From Zeugodacus cucurbitae (Eukaryota; Arthropoda; Insecta; Diptera; Tephritidae), in assembly GCF_028554725.1 (NCBI RefSeq), contig NC_071670.1:30994001-31058000 (forward strand): a DNA stretch of 64,000 nucleotides. The letters run 5' to 3'. Made by a program: the position numbers and the translations under genes. The notes under the pieces were generated by a model. It was not told where the DNA came from and did no database searches. It worked only from the letters and a program-made list of their open reading frames with translations. This document shows, piece after piece, positions 1 through 10,392 of this stretch; the first letter of the stretch is position 1, and each line of letters starts with the position of its first letter.

Positions 1-1
1 G

Positions 2-130
2 GATGTATCGGATCCCATACAGTTGTTACAACTGAAACGCATCAGGGACTTGGCCGCAATGAAACGATGTGATTCTTTACGTCAAAGACCAATAACAAGT
101 TATTTCCAACCAAAATTTTACATTACCTAG
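2..130 (+). pseudogene. C-terminal tail of a Tigger/pogo-like transposase (cut by window edge)
   Basis: A frame open from the window edge runs about 42 codons to a TAG. Its last residues are basic and end in a RQRPITSYFQPKF tail. Pogo/Tigger DDE transposases commonly end in a similar basic stretch followed by an ITxYF/ITxFF motif, so this is probably the 3' end of such a gene whose body lies outside the window. It abuts an LTR-retrotransposon leader, suggesting that the two were joined by insertion. The call rests on one short motif only. Confidence 0.35.
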
Positions 131-600
131 GCAATATGTAATACATTATTTATCGTTATAGCTAGGTTTTTATAGAACCAAAAAGGTAACTGGCGCAGTC
201 GGGTAACCTTTGATCAAAAGATCAAAGAAAACGAACAAACGTACAACCGAACACATATCTGAAAGTTTAACGGAAAGTCTAACAAAAAAAAATAACCACG
301 AAAATTTTAAAGTTTTATATTGAAAAACCAAATATTAATGTTACAAAGTGTTACAGCGAGAAAAATAGACGAACAAAGTGCAAACTGTTTAAAATAAATA
401 CTAAAATATACATTTTACAAAAAAAGAAAAGTGCGAATATAGTACAAAACTTAAAAAAAACGAAAGTGCAGTGAAACTCAAAAATAAATCGACATCTTAT
501 AAGAAAAAAACAAGTAAAAAATTCTGAAAAAAAAAATAACGTGGAAATAATATAGAAAGCGAAAACGAAAGCTTCTACTAAATATACATATATATACATA
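131..600 (+). mobile_element. LTR end, primer-binding site and A-rich leader of a gypsy-type retroelement
   Basis: Positions 131-190 would be the last bases of a 5' LTR, ending in TAACT, followed at once by TGGCGCAGTCGG. The leader after it (203-600) is A-rich and has no long open frame on the plus strand, as is usual for untranslated leaders of 17.6/297-type elements. The matching gag is not next to it. The leader runs into another LTR-like sequence, so this is a fragment. Confidence 0.5.
191..202 (+). other. Primer-binding site, tRNA-Ser type
   Basis: TGGCGCAGTCGG matches the primer-binding site start known from 17.6- and 297-like errantiviruses, which are primed by tRNA-Ser. Only 12 bases match; the following GTAACC diverges. 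Confidence 0.5.
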
Positions 601-1490
601 TGTATGTAGGAGTGGAACCTGTGGGTAAAAGGTTCACACGTAGTGGCTGTTCCTTTTAATTACAACCCGGTAATATTTAACGAAGACACAGCGTTAAAGA
701 CAGACGATCATTTTTTTTACAAAAACCAAAGTTGAGGAGTTGACGAGTAGCGTTGATCGAGGCATGACAGCGGCATCAACTGCTAGCCTACAGTCGTGAC
801 GTTAAGTTAATGATATTCAATAAATATAAACTAAAATAATCTACATAAAGTATTATCTTTAATACAATGTTCAATCTACATAAAGTATTAAGGATGCAAT
901 GTTCAATCTACATTCAATTCTTCTGTAACTATTTAATTCAAATAATATACATATGTATTCATTAATAATATTCAATAAATACAAACTATAATAATCTACA
1001 AATGGGGGCTCAGCCGAAATGTGAACGTATGTGAGCGGTGTCGGAAATTTGAATTTTTTTTTATTAAATTAAAACCAAATTGTGTAAAAACTAAAACTAG
1101 TACGTGCAAAAATATCGTTCCACACAAGGAAATTTGGAGAAAATGTATATTACATTAAAACCAAAATGTGCAAAAACTAAAAGTAATACTTGCAAAAATC
1201 GTTCCATATAAGTTCAATTTTGCAACAAACCGCAGTGGCAGTTGGCGTCGTAATTCAAATTTGTCAAAGATCCAGAAAGTTCGAGAGAATCAGAGAAGCA
1301 GAAAGGAAAAGTGCGAAGATGTGAAGCCGCAAAGATTCAAGTGACTGCGCCAATTAGAAAATGAGATGAAGGAAACACATAGGAACTACAGAAGATGAGA
1401 AGGATTGTATGTATGTAATTTCGTACCACTGAAATAAGAAAAAATGAACAGAAGCAAAAATTGGAAACGAAACATATGTTTGTATACGTT
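601..1490 (+). mobile_element. Second LTR element: LTR 3' part, primer-binding site and leader
   Basis: About 400 bp with internal direct repeats (a block near 809-841 recurs near 965-1000, and a CAATGTTCAATCTACAT block is duplicated between them) ends in ATCTACA. Two bases later comes TGGGGGCTCAGCC (1003-1015), which resembles primer-binding sites that begin TGGGGGCTC. A repeated A-rich leader follows. No gag frame follows directly; the SAP-domain gag fragment at 5922 may be its continuation beyond an insertion, but that link is inferred. Confidence 0.4.
1066..1215 (+). repeat. Two diverged tandem copies of a ~65-bp leader segment
   Basis: The block running from ATTAAAACCAAA through AAAAACTAAAA to AAAATCGTTCCA occurs at about 1066-1132 and again at about 1153-1215, with small indels. 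It lies in the leader of the preceding retroelement. Confidence 0.6.
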
Positions 1491-1841
1491 CCCTGCCAGC
1501 AATTCGGTAGTCAACTACGCAAAAAATATATTTCTAGTTAACTTTTATGAACTAACTAAAAGCTAACAACAATGTAATGCATAAATACCCAACATCAGGG
1601 CGAGCATAGAGAATGCAGGTGTATTTGTTTTTGATTTATTTTCTCATCTTTACTGTTAGTAATCTCTCTTTTCGTTATTAGTAGGCTGTAGTCAATTGTC
1701 CATGAATTAGTTGCTCAATCGTGTGCAAGCAAAAGTGACACCAAATTTTAAAAGATAAAGTTATGAATTAAATTAAAAAGAGTACAAATTTTTAAACTGA
1801 TTGCTTTAAATTTTAATTATTATTTACTTGTACAAAGTAAA

Positions 1842-2009
1842 ATGAGAGGTGTAAGCAAAAGGCATTTGAGTCGGTTAATCAAAAAGGAAAAAGATGTGTT
1901 TTCTAGTAAACTTTTGTCTAATAGTGTAGCTCAATTAGAAGCCAGGTGCTCCTCTGTTAATGCTCAGTGTCATGACGAAGGCCGTTCAGTATTCAACCAA
2001 TGCCTCAGT
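1842..2009 (+). CDS. First coding exon of a DUF4806-associated gene
   Basis: ATG opens a 56-codon stretch (start MRGVSKRHLSRLIKKEKD) that reaches TCAGT followed by a strong splice donor, GTAAGT, at 2010. The basic start with spaced Leu and Arg residues resembles the N-termini of multicopy insect proteins that carry a C-terminal DUF4806 domain; this similarity is from memory and not tested. No frame continues usefully past the donor, which supports splicing. The next exons would lie beyond the inserted LTR sequence, so this copy is unlikely to be expressed intact. Confidence 0.4.
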
Positions 2010-2822
2010 GTAAGTATTAACTACAATAAAAATGTATATAGTCACATATCGACATACACTCCATAGAAAAAATAATAAACAAACAATATTCATTTCAAGA
2101 AAGACTTCATATAAGTTATCACAAACAATATTTAACATACCAAAATGTATCAAAATGCATTACAACAATTAATTGCAACAATGTAGCAATATTCATTGCA
2201 ACATTACTAAAGTTCAACAACTTAAAGAAATACTATTTAAACAAACATCCGCTCCAATTCTCGAAATCGGTCGACATAAAAGTATTAAATACTAATTCTG
2301 CTGACCCTAAAATAAATAAACTTTCACTTGAACTCCAACAATCGATCGATGTAAACAAAACAAACTCCAGATGCTGACCAAGCAATATCAATCAAACTCT
2401 GCCGCCAATAATTACTGCATCGCTGCCATCGACCCACAGCTAACTTAGGGTAATTGTAAAACATTTTTGTTCAGTGACATTTTTGAAGTGAATAAAAGAA
2501 GTTATAACAAAAATCCATTCTTTTCAATTTTTTGAAAATTAACTTATACGAACTCTATCTTGAAACGAATCAAGTTTGCTTACACATTCCTGCTGACAAA
2601 ACAAATTCTTATGGAATGCATGCAAATATATGTATGTATGTAAGTACATATAAACAAATGTATAAGTGCCTGCGGGAGTTAAGGAACACATCGCTCAACC
2701 AAAATTCGTATCAACTAAACAGACGAATATATACAAATATCAAATATCAATAGTTAAACATGCTTATCACCTCAACAAACATCACCATCGGTTAGACGAA
2801 CCACAGCGGCACATCGGCTAAT

Positions 2823-2912
2823 CTTTATCAGAAAAATAGTAAAAACGTCTTTATCAGGAAAACAATAGAAACATCCTTATCAAGAATGCAGCAGTACATC
2901 CCTATCAGCAAA
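2823..2912 (+). repeat. Four ~26-bp direct repeats upstream of the LTR TATA box
   Basis: Units beginning CTTTATCAG, CTTTATCAGG, CCTTATCAAG and CCCTATCAG start at 2823, 2849, 2875 and 2900, so spacing is 26, 26 and 25. They sit 10-100 bp upstream of TATAAG, where retroelement enhancers usually are. Confidence 0.65.
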
Positions 2913-2921
2913 CCACAACTA

Positions 2922-2927
2922 TATAAG
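2922..2927 (+). promoter_or_regulatory. TATA box of the LTR promoter
   Basis: TATAAG within CTATATAAGTAG, directly downstream of the 26-bp repeat array. Transcription would be expected to start about 30 bp downstream. Confidence 0.45.
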
Positions 2928-3236
2928 TAGTCTTAAGTCTATTATAAGCATCGTTGTAAGAAGACGGTTTATTAATAAAAATGTAAAAATAAAACAGAAA
3001 ATCTTAACATTATTAACTCGCGCACTTCAAATTAGAATGTAAGCTATACAAATTAAAATAAATATGAGTTCAGTTGAAGTATAGAAGTAAGCAAAGAAGC
3101 TCGTTTTTTATTTTAACTCTAAAGTGGAACAAAGAGCCAAGCTAAGAAGTTTCAGTTCTTTGTAACACACTAAACTGGCTAGGATTTATCGAGCAACATC
3201 AAGCGTCAATATTTCATAAATAAGTACACCTAAAAC

Positions 3237-3247
3237 TGGCGACAAGG
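3237..3247 (+). other. Primer-binding-site-like sequence, tRNA-Arg type
   Basis: TGGCGACAAGG directly follows the LTR end. Its first seven bases match the start used by 412/mdg1-type elements (TGGCGAC); the rest does not. Confidence 0.35.
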
Positions 3248-3954
3248 AATTCAAGAATTCAGAAATAATCAATTGGAATAACGCACTCTTAAACTAATAA
3301 TTTTGGGAAGCTAATGAGAGCGCCGGTATTAATAATGTAAAGAAAAATGTGAAAATATTAATAGAATTGTGCAAAACAGTAATATATTTATAGAAAAATA
3401 TTAATAGAATTATACAAAAACATTGCTAAAATACTATAAAATCATTTAAATCGTGTTAAATGCGCAGCAAGAGCTTTCACAATAAAAAACAAAAAAAGCT
3501 TTAAATAATGTGGGAATGGTTCGATCTGGCAGCACAGTAAAAGAAGAAGACGACGTTGAGTAGTAGTAGTTAAAGACGACGAGCGTGAGTAAGACGTATA
3601 CGACGTGCTGCAGGCAGTTTTCTTAATCAATAATTCGTTTTAATTCTTAATCAAATCATTTAAAGTATTATAATTCATTAACATTCAAATATAAATCATT
3701 TGTATTTATCATAATTTAAATCATTATAATCATTTTCAATAACTAAAATAAAGTGAAATACATCATTCCACAATAATATAAATAAATAAAATGTGTCTCG
3801 ATTAGTGAGTTCACTACAAAAGTAGACAGCACCTCTCAAACTGTACAAGATCAATTATAATACACAGTAGGAACTTCTTACATAAGACAAAGTTAAATCA
3901 ACATAAATACTAACATTTTTTTATTGTTTTCACTTGAAATAAAATTCTCTCAAA

Positions 3955-4765
3955 ATGGAAGCATCCACCATACCATTTTTCACTTTGAACTGTATTAATG
4001 GAATTGCAGACTTTGATGGATGAGATCCGAACCAATTAACAGACTTTATTAAACAAATTGAAGACATATTACCCACAGTATTAACTTTTGACGTATGTAA
4101 TCAGAAAATATTATTCAACTTTTTGAAAGGAAGATGCGTAGGAAAAACTAGGGAAATAATTCATAAATACGGATAAGTTAGGGATTGGGAAACATTGAAA
4201 CAAATACTTCTGAACAATTTTGGGGAAAAGAGAAGTTCAGCGGAACTTATGGATGAGTAGAAAACCATCAGTCTCGACTCAACAATAGAAAATTATTATT
4301 TTAAAATAAATAAAATTAGGAATAAACTACATAAATATTAGAATATTAGCGCAAAAGGCATACAAAATAATATTAGAAGCTAGACATCAAGGATTCACAG
4401 CGCTAGGGCAACAAAGGAAAGATCCTAACCCAAATAGCTATCGTAGGACTAATTTTAGCGATAACGTTAACAATAAAACATTTTCCAGACTCAACCAAAA
4501 AATAAATAATATCCCCACTTATAACGGTAGTTATAACAGATATAACAATTATATGCCACAAAACAGGTATAACGATGGCTATGTCCCAAGGATTGTAGGT
4601 AATTATAACCAACAGCAAAATTTTAACCCACAGAGAAACTTTAATCAACAAAGAGACGGGAATTAAATGGGGAATTACAACCAATTAGGAATATATATTC
4701 GGTCCGCAATATCAAATCGCAATAAAGCAGAACCTAAGGATATTGGCAATGCGAATACAAATTTT
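3955..4765 (+). pseudogene. Errantivirus-type gag, broken by stops
   Basis: ATG in the context CTCAAAATGG opens a gag frame that matches the capsid region of 17.6/gypsy-type Gag: conserved pieces such as TDFIKQIEDILPT, NFLKGRC and LLNNFGEKRSSAELMDE are easy to read. Towards the 3' end, GFTALGQQRKDPNPNSYRR leads into an Asn/Gln/Tyr-rich nucleocapsid-like tail, the usual errantivirus replacement for a zinc knuckle. In-frame stops occur early (an expected Trp codon reads TGA, near 4020) and at about 4174 and 4258, with more after 4330. The protein would bind and package element RNA if intact; here it cannot be made whole. It is followed by the DUF4806 exon rather than by pol. Confidence 0.75.
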
Positions 4766-4917
4766 CAATAGGACATAATTATGAAGTCCTTGACTGAGCA
4801 GAAAGTGTTGACGGAAAGGGTTCTTCACCAAGAGGTAACCAACAATAATGTACGTGCAGTTTTCCCCATAAAAGCGACTTCAACACTATTATTAGTGAGG
4901 ACAATCGTGACCTCTAC
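4766..4917 (+). CDS. Internal exon of the DUF4806-type gene
   Basis: After the gag tail the sequence reads IIMKSLTEQKVLTERVLHQE, a polar helical segment, then a FPxK motif (RAVFPIK or RAVFPHK depending on frame) and ends at a GTAAGT donor (4918). FPxK followed by an acidic stretch is the usual start of DUF4806. A one-base frame slip seems to have happened within the FPxK stretch, because the reading that best fits the family (SEDNRDLY) lies in a neighbouring frame. The 5' boundary is where gag similarity ends and is approximate. Confidence 0.4.
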
Positions 4918-5011
4918 GTAAGTCTTAAAAATTGTGTTCCATGAATTTAATAACCTGCTAAAATGCATTACTATAACTAAAGTTTTTATAACTTACATAA
5001 CGGGTTAACAG

Positions 5012-5272
5012 GATGAAGGCTTTGTTAAAAGGACGCCTGGCGAAAACATTGACAGATGTTATTTCCCAAAGTGTGTGTATAGAAGTCAATTTGGATGGAG
5101 TCCACGGCAAGAAGCGTTTGAAAGATTTCAAAGCTTTTTACCAAACTTTAATGGGTAACCTATATATTGGAAGCGTATATGTATGTATACATATTTCGAA
5201 TAACATAGCTCAAATATATTTTAAACAGATACTTGTCGTTCGCTTGGTTTTGAAGACAACGAAAAGTAGATA
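5012..5272 (+). CDS. Last exon with C-terminal half of a DUF4806-like domain
   Basis: A good acceptor (TTAACAG, ending at 5011) precedes a frame that reads through MKALLKGRLAKTLTDVISQ and then VNLDGVHGKKRLKDFKAFY. A core of hydrophobic-Asn-x-x-Gly-x-x-Gly-Lys-Lys-x-x-x-Asp-Phe/Leu-Lys is what I recall for the end of DUF4806, a domain of unknown function common in arthropod multigene or transposon-borne families. The intron before it is 94 bp (4918-5011). The frame continues to a TAA at 5270-5272 but loses family likeness after about residue 50, so the true end may be earlier. No biochemical role can be given. Confidence 0.45.
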
Positions 5273-5921
5273 AGAAATGCCTTAAAAATCATTAAAGGCA
5301 TTTCCATGCAGAATGTATTAAAAATAAGAAGAATAAAACAGAAAATGAATGCTTTATTTTTCGGTCTTTTTTTAACTTGTGTAATTGATTTGTAGCTAAT
5401 TTAAAAAAGTCAACTGATAGCTTACTACTAAATAACTAATTTTTAAGTAACTGCTAAGTAACCAACTTATAGTTAACATAAATAAATAGCTAATAGCTAA
5501 CTTTAAGTTAAGTTAGTCAGAGTCGGATAATTGACTACTGCCTAGGACATCGCAATATTATGAAAAATAGTTCAAGTATCAACCGCCTCTAGTTGCGAAA
5601 TTAAAGTGCATTAAAAGTTAGCTGAGTTGCCGACAGGGTTGTTATAAGATTGTTCAAGTAATGGTAATGAATTCCAATGAGAATTAGCTACATTTGCGTA
5701 TGTACTATCAAAAGAAATATTGTGAACGTTAAATTATTTGCTGATACATAGTATGTCTAAAGAAGACAGTACAGATACTTTTAAAAAGTTTACTTGAATT
5801 GAAATATTGTAACTTAAGCCTAAATTTAAAATCACTTAAGAATTTTTATTGATACAATATTGTTTATGAGATAAGTTGTATTTTAAGATTTTTTTTGTAA
5901 TCATAATCAATACACCAGACA

Positions 5922-6350
5922 ATGGACGTACAGGATATTTTGAGTTTGACAGTGGTAGCTCTGAAAAATAAATTTAGGGAAATTGGACTGAGTGTTCAAG
6001 GCAGGGAATATGAATTAAGAAATAGGTTGCTCTTATATTTCTGATATGTGTTGGAGGATGAAGATGAAAGTGAAAGTTGTTGAACAACAAATGCAACAAC
6101 AGTTCTACAGATTCCACATGTCACCAAGAGACAATTCCGAAGAAGGAAGCCACTAGATGACCACCACAACCCAAAAGCGTTTATCAAAGCAGGAACTAAT
6201 CCAACACTGCAGCAATATTATAACTAGGCACCGCTGGAAAAAGAACGAGAGAGCTAGAGGACTACCCATCGTGGGAAACCATCAAAGCCAAAATTCTACA
6301 AGGATCTCGTCCAAGGAAAACTTACGCAGAGGTATTTAACTATTGTAGGA
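5922..6350 (+). pseudogene. Gag fragment with SAP-like motif from a gypsy-type element
   Basis: ATG at 5922 opens 40 codons ending at TGA (6042-6044). The peptide has the SAP helix-turn-helix pattern (LTVVALKNKFREIGLSVQG followed by ELRNRLL), seen at the start of Gag in some insect Ty3/gypsy elements. After the stop an acidic patch (EDEDES) and basic stretches such as RQFRRRK follow in broken frames to about 6350. It belongs to a different element from the errantivirus gag at 3955; it may be the gag of the element whose leader lies at 1003-1490. Confidence 0.5.
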
Positions 6351-6358
6351 CGGTCAAA

Positions 6359-6816
6359 GTGAGTAATCTCAATGAACTATTTGTAATTTTTAAAAAATGT
6401 AAAGCAGATATAAACGAAATATACATATTTGATCCTTTAAAACCGGGCATTTACAAACCCGAAAATGTACATAGGGACCTAGTCGATATATTATTAGAGA
6501 AAATCGAAATTTTTCAAATCTCAAATTTTTTAAAGACATACAGACATTTTTAGGAAATATAATTAAAAACGGTAGAATTATAGTAGATCCTGGGAAAATA
6601 GAAGCTATAGATAGGTACAAAACCCCTACAAATTTGAAAGACTTAAGATCTTTCTTGGGAATGACCTCATATTATAGAAAATTTATAAAAGGATTTTCAT
6701 CCATAACGAAACCAGAAACACTCTACCTACGAGAAGAGAATGGTAATATTTCAAAGAATAAAAGTAGCTCAGTACATGTAAAGATGACAAAGCACTTAAA
6801 GCAGTTGAAACACTAA
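6359..6816 (+). pseudogene. Pol of errantivirus, reverse-transcriptase C-terminal part
   Basis: The recognisable part begins near 6540, where the reading GRIIVDPGKIEAIDRYKTP and then KDLRSFLGMTSYYRKFIKGF appears. This is the conserved tail of Ty3/gypsy reverse transcriptase, between the catalytic palm and RNase H. The catalytic YxDD region is absent, so an upstream deletion has removed the polymerase core. The preceding 64-codon frame (6359-6553) contains IYIFDPLKPGIYKPENV; I do not recognise it. Several frameshifts separate the pieces. Confidence 0.7.
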
Positions 6817-6836
6817 AAAATAAATTAAAAGAACAA

Positions 6837-7475
6837 ATGGAATTATTCCAACCAGATTTTGGAAAAGGATTTGATTTGACTACAGACGTAAGCAATCATG
6901 CGATTGGAGCTGAATTGTCACAAGGCAAGAAACCTATAGCATTCATTTCACGTACATTAACGCGAACTGAACAAAATTACTCAACAAACGAAAAAGAAAT
7001 GTTAGCAATCGTTTGGGCACTCAAGAAACTTAGGAATTATCTATATGGTCTCACTAGTAATACTACTATTTACACAGATCATCAATCCCTAATTTTTTCA
7101 ATATCAGAGGACAACCCAAATTCAAAATTAAAACGACGGAAAAATTTTATAGAAGAATACGGAGCAAAAATTAAATATATTAAAGGAGACTCAATACACC
7201 CGCAATCATCCTCGTCAATCATAATTAAAGATGTCAGCGCTCCACTGAACCAATGTGAACAAAATGCATTAAAAAGAGCAACTATTTTTGCAAACCACGG
7301 GAGATTTTATGTTAATTACGTTACACCACTAGACTTGATAGATACACTAACGAAAATTATCAAACCTAATATCACGATCACATTTCACACTAAACTAGAA
7401 TCCTGGTATAAAATTCATGATATTATAAACTTTTCATTTAATATAGAGAAAATGTTTTTTGTCAAAATCTATTAA
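6837..7475 (+). pseudogene. Pol of errantivirus, RNase H domain and linker
   Basis: An open stretch of 212 codons carries the Ty3/gypsy RNase H: DLTTDVSNHAIGAELSQG with the first Asp, then FISRTLTRTEQNYSTNEKE with the catalytic Glu region, ALKKLRNYLYG, and IYTDHQSL with the next Asp. The domain would degrade RNA in the RNA:DNA hybrid during reverse transcription. The linker after residue ~110 leads towards the integrase zinc-binding region in another frame. The frame is intact over this stretch but isolated by frameshifts on both sides. Confidence 0.85.
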
Positions 7476-7479
7476 ACGA

Positions 7480-8393
7480 CATTACGAGTGAAGACATGAA
7501 AGAGCACATAGAAACGCAAAAAATAATACATTAGATGTCCTAGAAATTTGCTATTGGCCAAATATAAAAAATGATTTAATCCGACTAACTAGAAATTGTA
7601 GCATTTGTAAACAGAACAAATACGAACGCCACCCGACAAAACAAGTTTATGCAAAAACACCCATACCCGAAGGTATAGGCACACAAATACAAGTGGACAT
7701 ATTTGAAATCGATAGAACAATGTATCTCTCTTACATAGATAGATACTAAAAATACGCATATATGAGAAAATTAAACGACAAAAGAGAATTCTACAAAACA
7801 TTAGAGGAAGTACTCATACAAATATTCCCATTTAGTAATAAACTAATGACGGATAACGAGACTATATTTAATAGCATAGCAGCAAAAGCTCTATTCCAAC
7901 GGCTATATATTGAACATTCAATGACCCCAGCAAACCATTCAACATCAAATGCTCAAGTTGAACGGCTGCCTTCAACCATTCTGGAAATTACAAGAATTCG
8001 CATTAAACAAAATAAATCAACCGCGACTGAAGAACTATTCAACGCAATGAAGGAATACAATAGGACAATACATTCCGTCACAAAAAGGAAACCTATCGAA
8101 TTATTTTTTGAAAGGAGCAAAACTGAAGGAATAAAAGAACTGATCGAAAATATGCAGGAGTATATGCTATCATATCACAATAAAAAACGAACACAAAAGG
8201 AATATAAAACAGGACAAACAGTTTATGTGAAACAAAACCGGTAATAAAACAAATCCACGCTATTTGAAGAAAACAGTACAAGAGAATCGTGAGGACACAA
8301 TTTTAACAATGGAGGAGAAGATCGTACACAAGGACAACCTCAGAAACAATGATGAAGATAACGCTAACATTAATCCTAGCAACATAGACTGAC
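7480..8393 (+). pseudogene. Pol of errantivirus, integrase
   Basis: The segment starts with the HHCC zinc-binding region (the CSICKQNKYE part is clear near 7605), then IQVDIFEID carries the first catalytic Asp. A stop interrupts at about 7747. From 7762 a frame of 160 codons holds LMTDNETIF with the second Asp and SNAQVERL with the catalytic Glu, so the DDE triad is present but split. A frameshift at about 8240 is followed by the typical C-terminal tail (NPRYLKKTVQEN, KIVHKDNLRN). Integrase joins the element DNA to the host chromosome. Stops and shifts make it non-functional here. Confidence 0.8.
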
Positions 8394-9565
8394 CCTTATT
8401 TTTGTATCAAGAACATGAGTACCTATTCCATATGACGAGCTTAAGCAAAAAACTTAAACCATACTACGAAATCGCCGAACATTAAGGAGAGATGCCTAGC
8501 GAAGACGCAACAGAAACAGCATTGTTCAACAGAATAGAAATCCTCAGAAAACAACTACTGAATAATGGACGAGCCAGACGCACAAGACGATCTCTTGATT
8601 TCTTACGATCGATTTTAAAATGTATCACAGTCCCAGACCACAACGACCTGATTGAAATTAAAACAATACTCAACGACATAATTGAAAATAATAACAAACA
8701 AAGACAAATTAATTCCAACTTTGAAATAATGATGAAAACATTTAATATTAAGACGATTAGACAAAAAGTTACATTGCAAGAATTATACAAGGAGATATTT
8801 GATTTAACTACGACAATTAATTTCGCGAAGAACGGAAATTTTTATTCAGCAGCAATAAATACGGACGAGATTGAAAGGATATTAGGAAAGGAACATACTA
8901 GTATACCGGTTATTGACATACTCAAATATGCAGACACGTATGTAGGTAGATTAGACGATACTTTCGTTGTAATTTATAAATATCCAGTCATTGAAAAGAA
9001 ATGCACAACATACAAAGTTACTCCATTATCCTATCGTCAATGCATTTTGGATATGAATAAAATCGTAAGTAAATGTGAAGATCAAATAATATTAACATCT
9101 AAAAATAATTTAAGTAAATGTATTTGTAAACAAGAACCTAATGACAATTGTACAATACCAATGATCAAAGGTTACGAAGCCCATTGTAATGTTATCCAAG
9201 AAAATAACGCACCTATTATAGACTTAGAACATGGTAATGGAAAACATATTTTAAACGAAAAATCAATTGAAGGATTGAATTTAATCCAATTTAATGAAAC
9301 AATTATTATTGACTCAGAAGTATTCTACAACCAGGAACAAGAAATTAAAGATTATATTATAGCTAATGAAAACGAAAGAATTCACATTATTGAAATATTG
9401 GAATCAGAAAACGAATATCAATTTGACAACATTAAAAAATTAAATAAATTTTTAATACCATTTGAAGAACACCCAATCAAGAATACGTTCATAACAATAG
9501 GAGTACTTGTAGTCCTAGGATTAAGGATATTTGTAATATTCAAACTATATGTAATTTATCAATAA
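8349..9565 (+). pseudogene. Env (F-like envelope) of errantivirus, N-terminal part broken
   Basis: The ATG at 8349 starts a signal-peptide-like run (MMKITLTLILAT) that is stopped within a dozen codons, and a further stop precedes the open frame at 8492. From there 357 codons are intact. A dibasic furin-type site (RTRR, residues 30-33) is followed by the hydrophobic region that starts the fusion subunit; Cys-rich ectodomain residues lie between about 180 and 240, and a C-terminal membrane segment begins near residue 331. This layout fits the baculovirus F-like Env of gypsy-type errantiviruses. The stops in the signal/N-terminal subunit mean no complete envelope protein can be made from this copy. 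Confidence 0.75.
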
Positions 9566-9660
9566 ACTGTATATCTGAGAAACTACAACGCTACCAAATA
9601 ACGTGTAGGAATGACTCATCTACTCAAGACTCAAGTATAGATTAGGAGATTTATTTTTCA

Positions 9661-9673
9661 CAAGAGAGGAGAG
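9661..9673 (+). other. Polypurine tract
   Basis: CAAGAGAGGAGAG lies directly before the AGTTAA start of the 3' LTR, the expected place for the plus-strand primer. Confidence 0.6.
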
Positions 9674-9976
9674 AGTTAATACTTTAACATTTAACCACAA
9701 CCTTATGTGAAAAATCATCAAAACAACTATATCTTAGAACAATAGAAGCGCACTATCAGTACAACAAACAATAACAACCCAAATAGTTATTTACTAGTAA
9801 ACAACCAGCATCTCAATAGTAGGAGCAGCGATAAGCATAGCTATAAAGTAACAAGTTGTTACTGTTGTACAGTTAAGTGTAATATATTCAATATTGAAGT
9901 ACATGTGTATACGGTGAAATATTATACAAATAAAGGATCAGTCAGAACCAATCTTATTGGCTGCCTTAAAATTATA
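9674..9976 (+). mobile_element. 3' LTR of the errantivirus, truncated by a Tigger insertion
   Basis: The LTR begins AGTTAATAC after the polypurine tract and env. A polyadenylation signal AATAAA occurs at 9929-9934. The LTR does not reach a recognisable terminal inverted repeat: it stops at about 9976, where a pogo/Tigger-like end begins after a TA. The missing remainder is not found on the far side. Confidence 0.6.
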
Positions 9977-9984
9977 TAGTCAAA

Positions 9985-10180
9985 CCTGGATAAGTGAGAA
10001 CTGGATTAGTGAGAAAACTCTGTAAGTGGGAGTAATAGCTAGGACCTGTCATTTTAAGCTTCCAAAACCTCTATTAGTGAGAAACAAAAACCTCTGTAAG
10101 AGAGAGTCGTTTTTGCCTCATAGACCTCCTTAAGTGAGACTGCTACTTATCTGGTCTCTATAAGCGAGAGACGAACTTTA
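9985..10180 (+). repeat. Subterminal array of AGTGAGA-type repeats in the Tigger element
   Basis: About seven units of the form (A/G)TAAGTGAGA or ATTAGTGAGA occur at irregular spacing (for example TAAGTGAGAACTGG, TTAGTGAGAAAAC, TTAAGTGAGACTG, TAAGCGAGAGACG). Repeated subterminal blocks are a known property of pogo/Tigger ends. Confidence 0.6.
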
Positions 10181-10392
10181 TTTACAAGTTTAACATCTGC
10201 AATTTTATGACTCATTCTTAACTTTTGTGAAACTTCCGACCATTGTTTTGTATTTTTTTTTTCGTGGAACTGAAAATGCTGTTACTCTATGACATTCTTT
10301 TCGAATGGACACGAGTGCTTGCTTACCGTCCTGTTTGTCGGACTCACGCAGTTTATAGTTATCAATTGCGAAGGAAAGTTCTGTTCTGCATC

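Larger units (their letters stand above)
2752..3236 (+). mobile_element. Probable 5' LTR of an errantivirus-like element
   Basis: The segment starts AGTTAA, the usual start of errantivirus LTRs, and ends AAAACT just before TGGCGAC. It contains a TATA box (TATAAG, 2922-2927) preceded by an array of ~26-bp repeats, and an AATAAA-rich stretch about 50-60 bp downstream, as expected for U3-R-U5 order. The LTR at 9674 also begins AGTTAA but is not obviously the same sequence, so pairing of the two is not shown. Confidence 0.45.
1491..5638 (+). mobile_element. Candidate transposon carrying a spliced DUF4806-type gene, interrupted by an LTR element
   Basis: The left side begins CCCTGCCAGCAATTCGG; the right side, read on the other strand, begins CCCTGTCGGCAACTCAG, a possible imperfect terminal inverted repeat. 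Between them lie exon-like pieces of one gene (1842-2009, about 4766-4917, 5012-5272) separated by errantivirus-type LTR and gag sequence. I see no convincing target duplication. Genes of this type are multicopy in many insect genomes, consistent with transposon carriage; that this is one mobile unit is inference. Confidence 0.35.

Noticed and set aside
351..599. 82-codon minus-strand frame rich in Phe
   Set aside because: Complement of an A-rich retroelement leader; composition artefact.
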